In this document: piece after piece, positions 24,150 through 38,400 of the stretch
Position numbering within the stretch: position 1 is the stretch's first letter
Layout: every line of letters starts with the position of its first letter
Source: Akanthomyces muscarius
Lineage: Eukaryota > Ascomycota > Sordariomycetes > Hypocreales > Cordycipitaceae
Length of the DNA: 64,000 bases
Direction: 5' to 3'
Assembly (NCBI RefSeq): GCF_028009165.1
Contig: NC_079241.1
Location: forward strand, 5,704,001-5,768,000
Made by a program: the position numbers and the translations under genes
The notes under the pieces: model-generated
The model's database searches: none
What the model was told of the DNA's origin: nothing
The model's input: only the letters and a program-made list of their open reading frames with translations

Positions 24150-27100
24150 TTAGAAGCTCGCAACGGCAACGGCAATAGCCTGGTTGTCCGAATGAGAGAT
24201 AGACAGGGAGATGTCCTTGACGCCAGCTTGCTTGGCAGCGGAAGCGGCATCGCCGTGGAGCTGTAATGGCCTTGTTAGCTGGCTGTTTTTGACAAAAAAT
24301 GTAAAGGGTCAAATAAGCTTACCGAGACCTTGGGTGCGCCAGTGTCATCGCGAGAGATTTCAATCTCCTTCATCGCGGCACCGGCACCCTTGCTAGTGAC
24401 ACCAAGCGACTTGAATACAGCCTCCTTGGCGCTCCAGCGACCAGCGAAAGAGCTCTGGGGACTGGGAGCCTCCTTGCAGTACGCAATTTCACTAGCAGTG
24501 AAGTTGCGCTGGATAAAAGTATCGTTCTCGATGTTGATGGCAGAAATGTCTTCAACATCGACACCAACCTTGCTATTCTGGCTAGCGACCTTGCGAGCAA
24601 GTGTCTCCATCACCTGCTGGGTCTCCTTAGCCTGCGTGGAAGAGACAACCTTCTCTGATTGTTTCATAAAGTTGGCGGCATAAGTGAGATCAGATGTCTT
24701 CTTCTCAGTTGAGACACGAGCGTCAGGGTTGAGGAGAACAGAGCTGAGCTGCTCATCGGTGTAAGGAGCCTTAGACTTGGCAACGAACAGGCTGTTGTTG
24801 ATGAGGCCGTTGTGGAAGAAGCGATAGGCTTTCTTCTGGCGAGCCTCAACCTTGGTGCAGTAATCGGCATATGTGCGCTCATCAAGAGTAGCAAAGAGGT
24901 ACTTGGGGTGGACACCAATAGCCTGAGCACCCTTTTGACCGAAACCAAACGAGGTAACAGAGAAGGCCTTGATGCCATCGGTTTGGATGCTACGGCTAGG
25001 GTAGAGAATCATGTCGAAGTCCTCCATGATGGGGTCGACATTGTCGGCGTTGCGGTTGCCAGGAACCAGGCCAGTGTTGAGGACTTGCAGACAGCCGTTC
25101 ATCATCCATGCACCAGCAGCACCCTTGGGGTGACCAGTGAGGTACTTCTGGAAGATACCCAGGACGGCGTTGCCCTCGGAACGGCCGAGGTGACGTAGCT
25201 GCTGGCAAATGACAGAAGATTCATTCTTATCGTTGGCCTTTGTGGAAGTACCGTGGAAAGAGGCGACACCGAGGTCGTCAATAGTGAGACCCCAGGTAGC
25301 GAGGGCACCACGGAGAGGAGCGATGCTGGGATCGCTCTTCCAGAAGTTGTTGCCCATGCTGCGAAGAAGCTCCTTCTCCTGACGAGCAGCTTCCTTCTCG
25401 ATGTGCTGGACGCGCTCATGTGCGTATTCGTTCTCATCGAACTCGCCCTGCTGAGACTTCATGGCGCTAATCTCGTCGTGAACAAATTCAAGCTCCGACT
25501 CCTGCCACTGCTTGATCTGCTTCTTGCGGCGCTCAATCTGGCGACGGCGGTAGTCAATGTCCAGAAGAGGCGAGGGGAACTTGCCCGCGTTCTCACGAGC
25601 AGTCGTGAGAACACCCTGACCGGGAGCGGGAACAGAGCGTCCAATCTTGTCAGAGGCAGTGGTAGTGAGAGCAAGAATACCGTGGATGGGAACACCCATG
25701 TCCAGGGCAAGCTTGGCAGTCATGATAACCTGGACACCACAGCCCTGGGACTCCATGAAACCGTTTCTGGTGGTGGTTGTGGGACGGGACATCTCCTTGG
25801 GTGTGCGGCCGTGGGCCATCTCATCAACAGTATTGCTGGTGGCTTTCATGTTGGCAAACTCGTAGGAACCTTCCTCGCCAAAGTCGTCAAAACCACCGAC
25901 GAAGCAGACACGAGCCTTGCCTTCCATAATGGTTTCGTAACCAATGTCGACGGACTCGACAGAGGTAGCGCAAGCACCGACGGGAGTCTTGATGGGGCCA
26001 GATGAAGAGATGAGCAACATGTTGACCCAGGCAGCCATGGTGTTGATGAACGACTCCTGGAGGATATCGTTCTGGAGGGGCTGGTCAAGGTAACGATCCT
26101 TGTGCATGCCGCGTAGAGCAGTAGCACCGCCCATACCAGAACCGACGCAGTTACCGACCTCGGAAACGTGGACATATTTGTAGAACTCGTATGGATCAGT
26201 GATACCACTAGATAGCAGAGCCTCGGCAGTGGATACAAGCAGGAACAGAGTGACAGGGTCAACCTGATCGATAATGTCCTCAGGAATGCCGTAACGCTTG
26301 GCGTCCCAGCCAGTGGGGATCTGTCCAGCAACAAGGCGGTCGAAGCGCAGAGCCTTGGGGATCCAGAGAGAAGCTCCCTTCTTCAGACGGATGATATACT
26401 CACCGCTCTCAGGAATCTCAAACACCTCAACTTTGTCGCCGTGCTCACGCTTGAACTCCTCAGCAGTCTCCTTTGAGGACTCGAAGGGTTCAAGATCCTC
26501 CTCAATAACAACCTCGTGGAGAAGCTGCTTTCTGTTGGGATCGTAGCCGGCGAAAAGTTCAGGCTCAATCAGACGAATACCAGAGTGGTCCAGGATGTAT
26601 TTCTCATACTTGGCCTTGATATCCTTGTCGTCGACGGGGTCGCCAGTCTTGGCGTCGACCCAGCCGGCGTAGGGCTTGCCCTTAATAGGGCCATTGTGGT
26701 TCTTGATGAGACCCATGATCCAGGCCATTTCAACGCAGCCCTCGAGAGAGAATTCGCCAGAGGCCTCCATTTCCCATCGGGTGCGGGAGTTGCCCCAGGG
26801 ACCAACTTCAGCAAAACCAGTAACGACGACCACCTTCTCAAGGTCAACCATGCCCTTGAGCTTCTCGTTCAGGGGAGCAACCTCCTTCTTCCAATCAGGC
26901 AGGGTAGGGAAGTCGAACTTGATGTTGGCGCGGGGATCAATCGTCTTCTTCTTGTACAGAACCTCGGACTCAGCACCGTTGACAATTGTGTTTTCAATAG
27001 CGCTCTCCTTAGTGACAGCCCTGCGAATCTCGCTGGTCTCCATGATATCCTTGCGAAGCTTGGTCATCGCCTCGTTCAGGTTGGGAATGAACTGCAGACC

Positions 27101-29846
27101 ACCATTGAGATCAGCAAAGACAGGCTCGGACTGGCAAAGATCAACAATGGTAGGAGACATCAGTCCAAGCAGGTTGAAAGCCATCTCCTGCTGAGAAAAG
27201 GTGCGCACGCCAAAAGCCTCAACGCCTTCGGCAACAATGTTGTTGCCGGACATGAGGCCAGTGCCACGAGTCCAACCAATGACAGCACCGCAGATGGTGA
27301 GGTAGTTGGCCCAACTCTCAGAGTACCATCGGTTGAATAGAGTCTCGAGGGCAAGCTTGGACTCGGAGTAGAGACCATCGTTGCCAAAGGTACCGTGGTT
27401 GGGCGACAGGGGAAGAACAACTTGGGCCGGGCGGGTCTCAAAGCCTCGCTCAGCTTTCTGAGCTTTGACACATCCAAGAAGACGGACGAGGTTAGTAAGC
27501 ATGATGCGGTGGGCGAGCTCAGAGCGCGAGTCAATGCTGTCAATCTGGCGGCCATTCTCAGATATGGCAGCAAAAGGCACAATGTAGTCGAGATCCCAGC
27601 CGAGACCGTTCTTGGGGTCATAAATGTAGTCAATGAGAGCTTCGACATCTTGCTTGCTACCCTGGTTGAAGGGAACAACGACAACCTGAGATCCGCGGGA
27701 GCCATATCGAGTATACATGGACTGGTAGTACTCGGTGACTTCCTTGGAGAAGCGACTAGTGGTAACAACAACGCGAGCACCGCCACTAATCAGGCCCTGG
27801 AGGACCTCAGCACCAATGGAGCCAGCGCCAGCGCCAGTCATGAGGACATGTTTGCCAGTGTAAGTGACACCAGAGCGGGCAGCCTCTTCAAGGCAGTCGA
27901 GGTAGACAGAAGTGAGCTTTTTGCTGTAGTCCCAGCCGTGGAGAGATTTCTTCTTGAGATGAAGGAACGGAATTGTCTCAACGCGGCCCTTGTTGTTGCT
28001 GCTGCCCTTGAGAGTGGTAGCCCTGCGACTCTTGCCGTTTTCCTTGGGAATGATTTGGTTTTCGTTCATGCCGAGAGAGCGCAGTACATCACCATAGAGG
28101 CTCTTGATTTCAAGTTGAGACGTCTTGGACATTTTGTGCTGCTGCTTGATGAGCTTGTAGATGCGCTGGAGATCGCTCTGGACCTTGGTACGATTGCCGT
28201 ACTCGGAGATCTTGCCACCCTCAACCATCTGCTGGACGTAGTGCTCCAGCTTTCTGCAGCTGGCGCGGGGGACTTCCTCGTAGTTGAGGTTGCCGCGAGC
28301 GTCAACGGTAGTGCGAGGGCCAGTAGGCACAGCGACATCCTTGTAATGAGGCGCGACATTCAAGACGTCCTTGCAGTTTTCGATGAGCTGGTATCCAAGC
28401 TCTTGGGCAAGCTTGTACGTTTCGCCGCGTTCGGTCGGGCAGTTGTCGATGTGGTACTGCATAAAGTCGAGCAGCTTCGGGTTAGACTTGTTCATGATGC
28501 GAATACACTGGCTGACAATTTCGCGGTCAACAGTCTGGAGTCTTCCGAAAATGATCTCAAAGTACATGCTGAGACCATCTTGGCGGGCCCAATTCCACGA
28601 GGAGTCGTATGTGCGGGCCTTGAGGGGGCTAAAGACAGGCTCAATGCCCGAGGCATAAAAGTCACCATGTTCGGCAGTCCAGAGGTCTAGCTGAGCCTGT
28701 AGGACCTTTTCGGATTTTTGAGAGTTGATGAAGGCCTTGTCGCCAGAGCGAAGGTCCATCTTGAGGTAACGAGCGAAGAGCTCGAGCTGCTGCTTGAACA
28801 GAGCGCGCTGGTCCTTGGTCAGGGCATCGATGGCGGCAGGATCCATCATCATACCGCCGCCACCGCCGCCGCCCGCATCGGCAGCAGCAGTGGTAGTAAG
28901 GCTGACGCCAGCATTAGCAGCGTATTTCTGGGTGACATCGTCGAGGAAAGCTTTGGCGTCGCCTTCGGCACCGAGACGGGCCGCAGGCTCCATGGTTAGA
29001 GCCAGCAGCAGAGCACCGTCCTGGCGACCAGAACCAAGACCCCATCTTGTCTCGAGATACTTGCGCGCAGCTGTGATGTTGAAGCCACCAGGCATCTTTG
29101 ACGAAATGAGACGCGCGATGAGTGACTGTGAGACCTTGCCTAGGTTGCCGTCAAAAGTGGGCTGAATGGATGCACCGAGCTCGTCTAGAGGGGTATCTTC
29201 GGGCTTCTCGGGAGTAGAGCCAAATTCTTTTCCGAGATCACCAAGAATCTCATTTTGTAGTGTCGACTTGCCTGGATAAAGCTGTCAGTGGGCGAAATGC
29301 GCTATCGTGTAGATGGGAAGACTTACCGCCAACCAAGTCTTTGATTGCTTTGCTCAGAGGAACATCAAGCAGAGGCTTCTTGAGTTTTTGTGCAATGAGA
29401 GCGCGGACAATATCCACGGCCTGGACAGGCTGATCGGGAACCTGGGCTGCTGGGCCGGCACTGGGGGGAGGCGGCGCGGCGGCGGCGGCGGGAGCGGCGG
29501 CAGCCGGCGCAGCACCTCCAGAAGCTGCGGCAGCAGGGGCAGCGGGCTCTGGCTCGTCCTCTACCGGATCAACATCGTAATAGATCTCCTTTGCGTCTTT
29601 GTTGTAGCAAAGAATCTGTCTCTGTACAGATTTGGCGGCATCATAGGCTTCGTACTTGGAGGCGAGGGTACGCTTAGCCATGACACCCAGAGTGTCGGCA
29701 GGGCCGACCTCGACCACGCGCTCAGCCGTCCTCTCGGCGAGGAAGACATCCTGTGTTTCAATCCATCTGACAGGCGATGCAAACTGGTAGGCGAGAAGCT
29801 CGATGAGCAGGGTGTGGGAGAGTTCTTGTTCGACTTCGGGACGCAT
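24150..29846 (-). CDS. fas2: Fatty acid synthase subunit alpha
   Basis: Three exons: 29846-29327, 29271-24323 and 24260-24150, 1859 aa. It forms the alpha6-beta6 cytosolic complex with the neighbouring beta subunit and makes palmitoyl/stearoyl-CoA. The order is: N-terminal part of the malonyl/palmitoyl transferase fold ([14 protein letters not shown]), an Ala/Pro linker, the acyl carrier domain with the phosphopantetheine site DLVGGKST (Ser176), ketoreductase ([15 protein letters not shown], from ~650), ketosynthase with active Cys1274 in [13 protein letters not shown], and a C-terminal phosphopantetheinyl transferase ([26 protein letters not shown]). The last exon encodes [16 protein letters not shown] to SF and completes the transferase. 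The first intron splits the codon for the Gly before the carrier Lys-Ser. The length is typical. It is divergent from fas1. Confidence 0.97.
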
Positions 29847-30875
29847 TTTGAGAGGCAGGTCGAAAATAGGAGGTCGAATGCGGAATCAGAGATGTGTTGA
29901 GAATTGTATCGCAAAGGCAGCTGGAGATTGCTACCGGTTGCAAAGAGCCGCACGCGCCAATGCTGTGATGATGGATAGAGGCTGTTCGGGGGGTAGAAAT
30001 TAAGGGTCCCGCGCAACCCAGCTTCGAGCGGCAGCTTTGGAGAGGCGATTCCAAGGCTGGTGGTAGAGTGGTATGGATAAGGGACAAGTAGAACGAAGAC
30101 GAAAGATGCAAGTATTAGGATGCAGGAGGAGAGAATTACAAAAGTGTAAATCGTTGTCCAAGGGTGCCTGGCAGGCTACGACAAGGTGGGCAGAGTTTTG
30201 GGGGGGACGAGACGGGACCAAACGGAGTTTGGAGCTCAGCAGAGGCAGGCCTGGTCGTCTCTAGCCTCTAGCCTCCGGGCCTTGTGGCGGCGCGGATGGC
30301 AGCGGCTCGGATTGTTGAACTGAAGGACCCACAGCAGAGTCCCCAAGGAGAGCTGCGCAAGCTGCGCTGAAGCGACTGCGAAGAAAAAATTGGGGGATGT
30401 TGCAGCACCAGTGCAGCACACCTGCAGCGAGGCGCCTCAACCAGATTGCGGTTCTAAGCCCAACAGGGAAAGGTCTGCTTTTCCGGGAGCAGGCAGAATA
30501 TTCCCCAGAGGAGACACTAATGTCAAAAGCCGGGCCACTTGTGGGAAAGGGGAGTTTTGCGCGGCTGTACGGAGTACTGTAGTAAACAAGGCAATCAGCC
30601 AGTAGCGATATCATTCAACACTTTATTCCACGGCAATGCATCGGCGCAGTCACAGAGTTTTCAGCAGCCTCGAGCACTTGCGGTTGCATTTAAGAGCACT
30701 TAGGTACGCCATGTTGCCCTGGCCTGTGGCGCAGAGCCGTCGCCAGCGAGACTTTTTTGTTTGATTTTTTTTTCTGCCCGGCACAACGGAGCAGCGCCCC
30801 ACCCAAGCACCCTGTAGGCCCTGCAAGCACTGAAAAGCGGTCGATGGGTTGGAGCACTACGTAATTTCGCTGAGA

Positions 30876-30887
30876 TGTACCGGTACA
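30876..30887. promoter_or_regulatory. Palindrome TGTACCGGTACA
   Basis: A perfect 12-bp palindrome in the FAS divergent promoter. It shares the core GTACCGGTAC with a second palindrome 934 bp away. It could be a dimer binding site; no known factor is assigned. Confidence 0.4.
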
Positions 30888-31808
30888 AAGCTGCGCTAAA
30901 GGGGTGGCTGCCGCATCTACATGAATCTGGAAGCCCGTCATTACCCGTCTAAAAGTTCTACTTGACAGGCGGCAGAGGTTGGCCGCTCTATTGCAGCACG
31001 CAATCTTCTAGATGCAGAACATGGTTGGAATCAATCGTAAGTGGCTGAAGCGACATATTCGGGACTGTACTGATACCGGGCTATACCGTTGCGATGCCGG
31101 GCAGCTTACAAGCAGTCGTTCTTGTCAACGTTGTTCTTGAGTCTTTGGACCAGAATAGTTTTTTCAAGTAAATAAATTTGCTGGCTGCGACGTATTAATG
31201 CTTCCACTACCACCGAGAGATTCTGTAGAAGATTGTGATTATGTATGACCAAAATCGCGAGCTGTCCTCACCAACGCCTTCGATTCCAACTCGTACCCTA
31301 CATACAACATATCTCAGGTAGCTTCACCCCGTGTTACCAGTACAATCCGCCCCCAGATTCAGCACAATACGACCGGGTTGATAACACGTCAATGGCAACC
31401 CAGAAATAACTCACTCTTCCATTTGTCCGTATTATCCCGCCCCTCCCCATCACAATCAGGCCACAACGAACCACGATACTGACGGAGCTTCTTCTAGACG
31501 CCTCACCGCCTGCCGTCTTGGGCATCGACAGGCTGTAGCCAACAATCGCAAGCCTGCAAGCCACTGATAACCGCTGCGTGCCTGGCTATCAGTACCATTG
31601 GGGCGGCTTTCATCTGCATGCTGCACCCCTCGTCAACAATCTCTGACCACTGATGTTGCAGCCTGGCCAAATTGGCGTCTTCCAATAGGGCCAGAGGGCC
31701 AGTGAGCTGGCTGTGTCTCCAGGAGAACGTTGCATGGCCCAACAGCCAAGCTAGGCCCTGCCCGCCTGCCCGCTGCTCCAACGGCACCCCCAACCACAGC
31801 TGTGGCGG

Positions 31809-31822
31809 AGGTACCGGTACCT
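31809..31822. promoter_or_regulatory. Palindrome AGGTACCGGTACCT
   Basis: A perfect 14-bp palindrome, nearer to fas1, with the same 10-bp core as the palindrome at 30876-30887. A regulatory role is inferred only from symmetry, recurrence and position. Confidence 0.4.
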
Positions 31823-32482
31823 AAATCTGCCCCTCCGTCTCCAAAGCTCCCCCGAAAAAAAGGGACCACGACAATCCCCAACAGAACTAATTTTTTTTGA
31901 GCGAAGCCACACACACCTCCTTGTAGTGAGCTTGCTAGCGCTGCACCTAACTCGTTAGCAGCTGTCCTCTGTAGGGCACTGTAGCAGCCCAGTGTGGTGC
32001 GCTCTGGCGCGGCTTTACCAAATATCGGCCCTCCAACCAAAGGTCCAGTCCAGCTTCCCTGGTGGCCCTGATTTTTTCCGACTCGTCCGACACTGGACGT
32101 TGAGAGAAGAGAAACCGCCTCGAGCAGCAGTCTTGTTCCACCCATCATCTCGACTATCTTCCCTTCCCCTCCTACCTTAATCCTTCTCATCCATATCTTC
32201 ACTTTCATACAAGCTCATTTGCTGTCGAGCCGAGAGCTTTGATCGCCGTAATACTCCTACTTGGCGACCAAGCTCCTTGTTTCTCAACCCCGTGCTCTTC
32301 AAACGCCCAAACACCGCTCCTGGGCAAAGAGGCACCACGACCAAATTCACGACTTCAGCAAACGGGTTTCTTTAATAGGTTTGTGCCGCTCCCCTCAATT
32401 GGCGCAATCTCGCAGCGCTAACCCCTCTGCGCGCAGACGTTTACACGATACCCTTTAATTCCATCACCCACTGTCCATCACC

Positions 32483-35400
32483 ATGTACGGAGCAGGAACC
32501 GGGCCCCAGACGGGCATCAACACCCCGCGATCCAGCTCCTCCCTACGACCACTGACACTCTCTCACGGCACCCTTGAGACCTCTTTCCTCGTTCCTACGA
32601 GCCTCCACTTCCACGCATCACAGCTAAAAGAACGCTTCACTGCGAGTCTACCACCGCCCACCGACGAACTCGCTCAGGATGACGAGCCTTCGTCAGTAGC
32701 CGAGCTTGTTGCCAGATATCTCGGCTCTGTTGCCGACCAGGTCGAGAATGGTGAGGACGATGCCCAGGGCTCTTACGAAGAGGTCCTGAGACTTGTTCTC
32801 AACGAATTCGAGCGCGCGTTCCTTCACGGCAACGAGGTCCACGCCCTCGCCGCGACTCTACCCGGCATTGAGTCCAAGAAGCTCGAGGTAATCAAGAGCT
32901 ACTACGCTGCCCGCAGCGTTTCCAACAGAACCATCAAGCCGCACGAATCGGCGCTCCTGCGCGCTGCCGACGATGGCGCGGCCGACATTTACACCATTTT
33001 TGGCGGCCAAGGCAACATCGAAGAGTACTTCGAGGAGCTGCGCCAAATCTTTACCACATATTCTGGCTTCGTTTCTGAGCTCGTTACAAACGCCGCTGAG
33101 CTTCTTCAGACTCTCTCCAACGATCCCAGCGCCGAAAAGTCCTTCGCCAAAGGTCTGGACATTATGAACTGGCTACAGCACCCCGAAGCCACTCCTGACG
33201 TCGACTACCTCATTTCGGCCCCCGTCAGCTTCCCCCTCATCGGACTTGTCCAGCTTGCGCATTATGAAGTCACCTGCAAGGTGCTTGGAATCAGCCCTGG
33301 CCACCTTCGCGAGCGTCTTCGCGGCTCTACCGGTCACTCGCAGGGTATCGTCATGGCTGCCGCCACTGCCGCCGCCGACTCCTGGGAGTCATGGCGCGAG
33401 ATTACCACCTCCACTCTCACCATCCTTTTCTGGATCGGAACTCGCAGCCAGCAGGCATTCCCCGTCACCTCCATGACTCCTACCATGTTGAGAGAGTCCA
33501 TGGATCACGGCGAAGGTACCCCGACGCCCATGCTGAGCATTCGTGACCTGTCCCAGCAGGAGGTTCAGAAGCACATCGATGCTACCAACCAGTACCTCCC
33601 CGCCAACCGCCACATCAGCATTTCTCTCATCAACAGCCCTAGAAACCTGGTTGTTACTGGTCCTCCCACCTCGCTCTACGGTCTCAACTCCCAGCTGCGC
33701 AAGGTCAAGGCTCCTACTGGTCTTGACCAAACCCGTGTTCCCTACACTGAGCGAAAGGTCCGCTTCGTCAACCGCTTCCTTCCCATCACGGCCCCTTTCC
33801 ACAGCCAGTATCTCGCCGAGGCCACTACCATGATCGACGAGGACCTCAAGGATATTTCGATTGACAGCAGCTCTCTGGGCATGGCTGTCTTCGACACAAA
33901 CACTGGCAAGGACCTGCGAACTGAGGTCAGCGGCAACATCGTCCCCACTCTGGTTCGACTCATTACCCGTGATCCCGTCAACTGGGAGACAGCCACCGTT
34001 TTCCCCAATGCTAGCCACGTCCTCGACTTTGGTCCCGGTGGTGCTTCTGGTCTTGGCAACTTGACTAGCCGCAACAAGGAGGGTAATGGTGTCCGTGTCA
34101 TCATCGCTGGTGCCATCGAAGGCGCGCTCGAGGCCGTCGGATATAAGCCTGAGCTCTTCGATAGAGACGAGGAGAACGCCATCAGATATGCCATCGATTG
34201 GGTCAAGGAATTCGGTCCCAAATTGGTCAAGAACTCCAAGGGCGAAAAGTATGTCGACACCAAGATGTCTCGTCTTCTTGGTCTACCACCTGTCATGGTC
34301 GCTGGTATGACACCTTGCACCGTCCCCTGGGACTTTGTCGCTGCTACTATGAACTCTGGCTACCATATCGAGCTGGCTGGCGGCGGCTACTTCAACACCA
34401 GGACGATGACGCAGGCGCTTGAAAAAATCGAAAAGGCGATCCCCGCTGGTCGTGGTATCACTGTCAACTTGATCTATGTCAACCCCCGCGCCATGGCTTG
34501 GCAGATTCCTCTCCTTGGCCGTCTTCGTGCTGAGGGTGTCCCTATCGAGGGTCTTACTATCGGTGCCGGTGTTCCTTCCATCGAGGTTGCTCAAGAATAC
34601 ATCGAGACCCTAGGCTTGAAGCATATTGCTTTCAAGCCTGGCTCGGTTGAGGCTGTGCAGGCTGTCATCAATATTGCCAAGGCCAACCCTACCTTCCCTG
34701 TTCTTCTTCAATGGACTGGCGGCCGTGGTGGTGGTCATCACTCTTTTGAGGATTTTCACCAGCCTATTCTCCAGATGTACGGCCGTATCCGTCGCCAGGA
34801 GAATATTATCCTCGTGGCTGGTAGTGGCTTTGGTGGTGCCGATGACACGTACCCCTACGTCACTGGTGACTGGTCCAAGAAGTACGGTTATCCTCCCATG
34901 CCTTTCGACGGCTGCCTGTTTGGTAGCCGCATGATGGTTGCAAAGGAGGCTCACACTAGCAAGAACGCCAAGCAGGCTATCATCGACGCACCTGGTCTGG
35001 AGGATGCTCAGTGGGAGAACACGTACAAGGGGCCCGCAGGAGGTGTCATCACTGTCCGATCGGAGATGGGCGAGCCCATTCACAAGCTCGCTACTCGCGG
35101 TGTTCGATTCTGGTCTGAAATGGACCAAAAAATCTTTGCTCTGCCCAAAGAGAAGCGTGTTGCTGAGCTCAAGAAGAACCGCGAGTACATCATCAAGAAG
35201 CTCAACGATGACTTCCAGAAAGTCTGGTTCGGTTGCAACAAGGCTGGCAAGGCCGTTGATCTAGAAGACATGACTTATGCCGAGATTGTCCGACGTCTTG
35301 TCGACCTGCTCTACGTCAGACACCAGGAGCGCTGGATTGACCCGTCTTTTGCCAGGCTCACTGGCGACTTTATCCACCGCGTTGAGGAGCGCTTCACTAC

Positions 35401-38400
35401 CACTCCCGGAAAGCCCTCCCTCCTACAGAGCTATGCAGAACTCGACGAGCCCTACACTGCTGTCAAGCGCATTCTCTCCTTCTACCCCGAAGCTGACAAG
35501 CAGATTGTCAACGCTCAGGATGTCCAGCACTTTTTGTTGCTCTGCATGCGTCCCGGTCAGAAGCCCGTCACTTTCATCCCTGCCCTCGACAACAACTTTG
35601 AGTTCTTCTTCAAGAAGGACTCCCTGTGGCAGTCTGAGGACCTTGACGCTGTTATCGACCAGGATGTCGGTCGTACTTGTATTCTGCAGGGTCCCACCGC
35701 CGTCAAGTTCTCTACCATTTTGGACGAGCCTGTCAAGTCTATTCTGGACGGCATTCATGACTCTCATATCGAGTATCTTACCCGCGACTACTACGGTGGC
35801 AAGGAGAGCTCTATCCCTACCATTGAGTACTTTGGTGGCGAGCTAGTCGAGGCCGAGATTCCTCTTGACATCGAAGGACTGACGGTCAACTACGACGAGC
35901 ACAAGAACACTTACCGTCTTGCCTCTGGCGCCGGTGCCGCATTGCCCCCTCTAGATGCTTGGCTGTCATTGCTCGCTGGCCCCAACCGAAACTGGCGCCA
36001 TGCCCTACTCATGTCCGACGTTGTCGTCCAAGGCCAAAAGTTCCAGACTAACCCTATGCGCCGCATCTTTGCCCCTGCCCGTGGCTTGTACGTTGAGATC
36101 AACTACCCCAACGACCCTTCGAAGACGGAGATCGTCGTCAAGGAGCAGCCCCGATACAACCAGTATGTCACTGTCATTGAAGTCAAGCTGGCTGGCAAGA
36201 ATGAGATTCTCGTCAACATGATCAAGGACACCACAGCTCTTGGCCGCCCTCTCGGCCTTCCTCTGCGCTTCACTTACCACCCCGAGACTGGTTACGCTCC
36301 TATCCGTGAAGTCATGGATGACCGCAATGACCGCATCAAGGAGTTCTACTGGAAGGCGTGGTTTGGCGAGGATCATATGGATCTCGATGCCCGTGTTACC
36401 GGCCGGTTTGACGGTGGCAAGACCATCATTACCGCAGAAGCGATCAACGACTTTGTGCATGCTGTCGGCAACACCGGCGAGGCCTTTGTCGACCGTCCTG
36501 GCAAGGTTGTCTATGCTCCTATGGACTTTGCCATTGTTGTTGGCTGGAAGGCCATCACCAAGCCCATCTTCCCTCGCACTATTGATGGTGACCTGCTGAA
36601 GCTTGTTCACCTTTCCAACGGTTTCCGCATGCTTCCTGGCGCCGAGCCTCTCAAGAAAGGAGATGAAATCTCTACCACTGCCCAGATCAACGCGGTCATT
36701 AACCAGGAATCTGGTAAGATGGTTGAAGTTTGTGGCACCATCACTCGCGACGGTCAACCGGTGATGGAAGTAACCTCCCAGTTCCTCTACCGTGGTGCTT
36801 ACACCGACTTTGAGAACACCTTCCAGCGCAAGGTCGAAACTCCGGTTGAGGTTCACCTGGCTACCAGCAAGGATGTTGCTGTTTTGCGCTCCAAGGAGTG
36901 GTTCTCTACTGATGAGATGCCTAACGACTTTGACCTGCTAGGCAAGACGCTCACTTTCCGCCTGCAGAGTCTGATGCGTTACAAAAACAAGAACGTTTTC
37001 CGCACCGTTGAGACGCGTGGTGAGGTTCTTCTCGAGCTGCCCACCAAAGAAATCATCCAGGTGGCCAGCGTCGACTACGAGGCTGGAGAGTCTCATGGTA
37101 ACCCCGTCATCGACTACCTTGAGCGTACCGGTTCTCCTCTAGACCAGCCTATCAACTTTGAGAACCCCATTCCCTTGAGCGGCCGCACTCCCTTGCAGCT
37201 GCGCGCGCCTGCCTCCAACGAGACCTATGCCCGTGTTTCTGGCGACTACAACCCTATCCACGTTTCTCGCGTGTTCTCGTCCTATGCCAGTCTCCCTGGC
37301 ACCATTACTCATGGCATGTACTCTAGCGCTGCCGTCCGCAGTCTCGTCGAGACCTGGGCTGCTGAGAACAACGTCGGACGTGTCCGCAGTTTCCACGCCT
37401 CTCTCGTTGGCATGGTTTTGCCCAACGATGACATCCAAGTCCAGCTGCAGCACGTGGGCATGGTTGCTGGCCGCAAGATCATTAAGGTCGAGGTCAGCAA
37501 CAAGGAGACTGAAGAGAAGGTTCTCCTTGGTGAGGCCGAGGTTGAGCAGCCTGTGACCGCTTATGTCTTTACCGGCCAGGGTTCGCAGGAGCAGGGCATG
37601 GGTATGGAGCTGTACGATAGCAGCCCCGTGGCCAAGGAGGTCTGGGACCGCGCCGACAAGTACCTGCTGGACAACTACGGCTTCTCGATTACCAACATTG
37701 TTCGAAACAACCCCAAGGAGCTTACTATCCACTTTGGTGGTCCTCGAGGCAAGGCTATTCGCCAGAACTACATGGCGATGACTTTCGAGACGGTCGCTGC
37801 CGATGGCTCGATCAAGTCGGAGAGAATCTTCAAGGATGTTAACGAGAAGACGACCTCGTACACGTACCGCTCGCCTACCGGTCTCTTGTCGGCGACGCAG
37901 TTCACACAGCCTGCGCTGACTCTTATGGAGAAGGCCAGCTTCGAGGACATGAAGTCGAAGGGTCTAGTGCCCCGTGACAGCACTTTTGCTGGTCACTCGC
38001 TGGGTGAATACTCTGCCCTGGCTGCCCTGGCCGACGTCATGCCCATTGAGAGTTTGGTTTCGGTTGTCTTCTACCGTGGTCTTACCATGCAGGTTGCTGT
38101 CGAGCGCGACGCCGCTGGTCGGTCCAACTACTCGATGTGCGCCGTCAACCCCAGCCGCATCTCCAAGACGTTTAACGAAGAAGCTCTGCAGTTTGTTGTA
38201 AACAACATTGCGGAGGAGACGGGGTGGCTGCTAGAGATTGTCAACTACAACATTGCCAACATGCAGTACGTGTGCGCTGGTGATCTGCGGGCTCTGGACA
38301 CGTTGGCGGGAGTGACGAATTTCCTCAAGATGCAAAAGATTGATATTGAGGAGATGCGTAGCAACATTGAGGAAGCCAAGGACGCGCTGCGGGAGATTAT

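Larger units (their letters stand above)
29847..32482. promoter_or_regulatory. Shared divergent promoter of fas2 and fas1
   Basis: The 2.6 kb between the two FAS start codons must contain both promoters and 5' UTRs, and is a natural place for coordinated control of equal subunit amounts. It holds two copies of the palindrome GTACCGGTAC (30877-30886 and 31811-31820). The fas1-proximal 300 bp is pyrimidine-rich. No open frame inside it is convincing. I looked for an exact CCTCGG (bound by the fatty-acid regulators FarA/FarB in Aspergillus) and did not see a clear one by eye. Confidence 0.55.

Noticed and set aside
27395..28690. 431-codon plus-strand frame opposite fas2
   Set aside because: It lies wholly inside the conserved fas2 exon and has Val/Leu/Ala-rich composition typical of antisense shadows.
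36005..36856. 283-codon minus-strand frame opposite fas1
   Set aside because: Antisense shadow within a single conserved exon.
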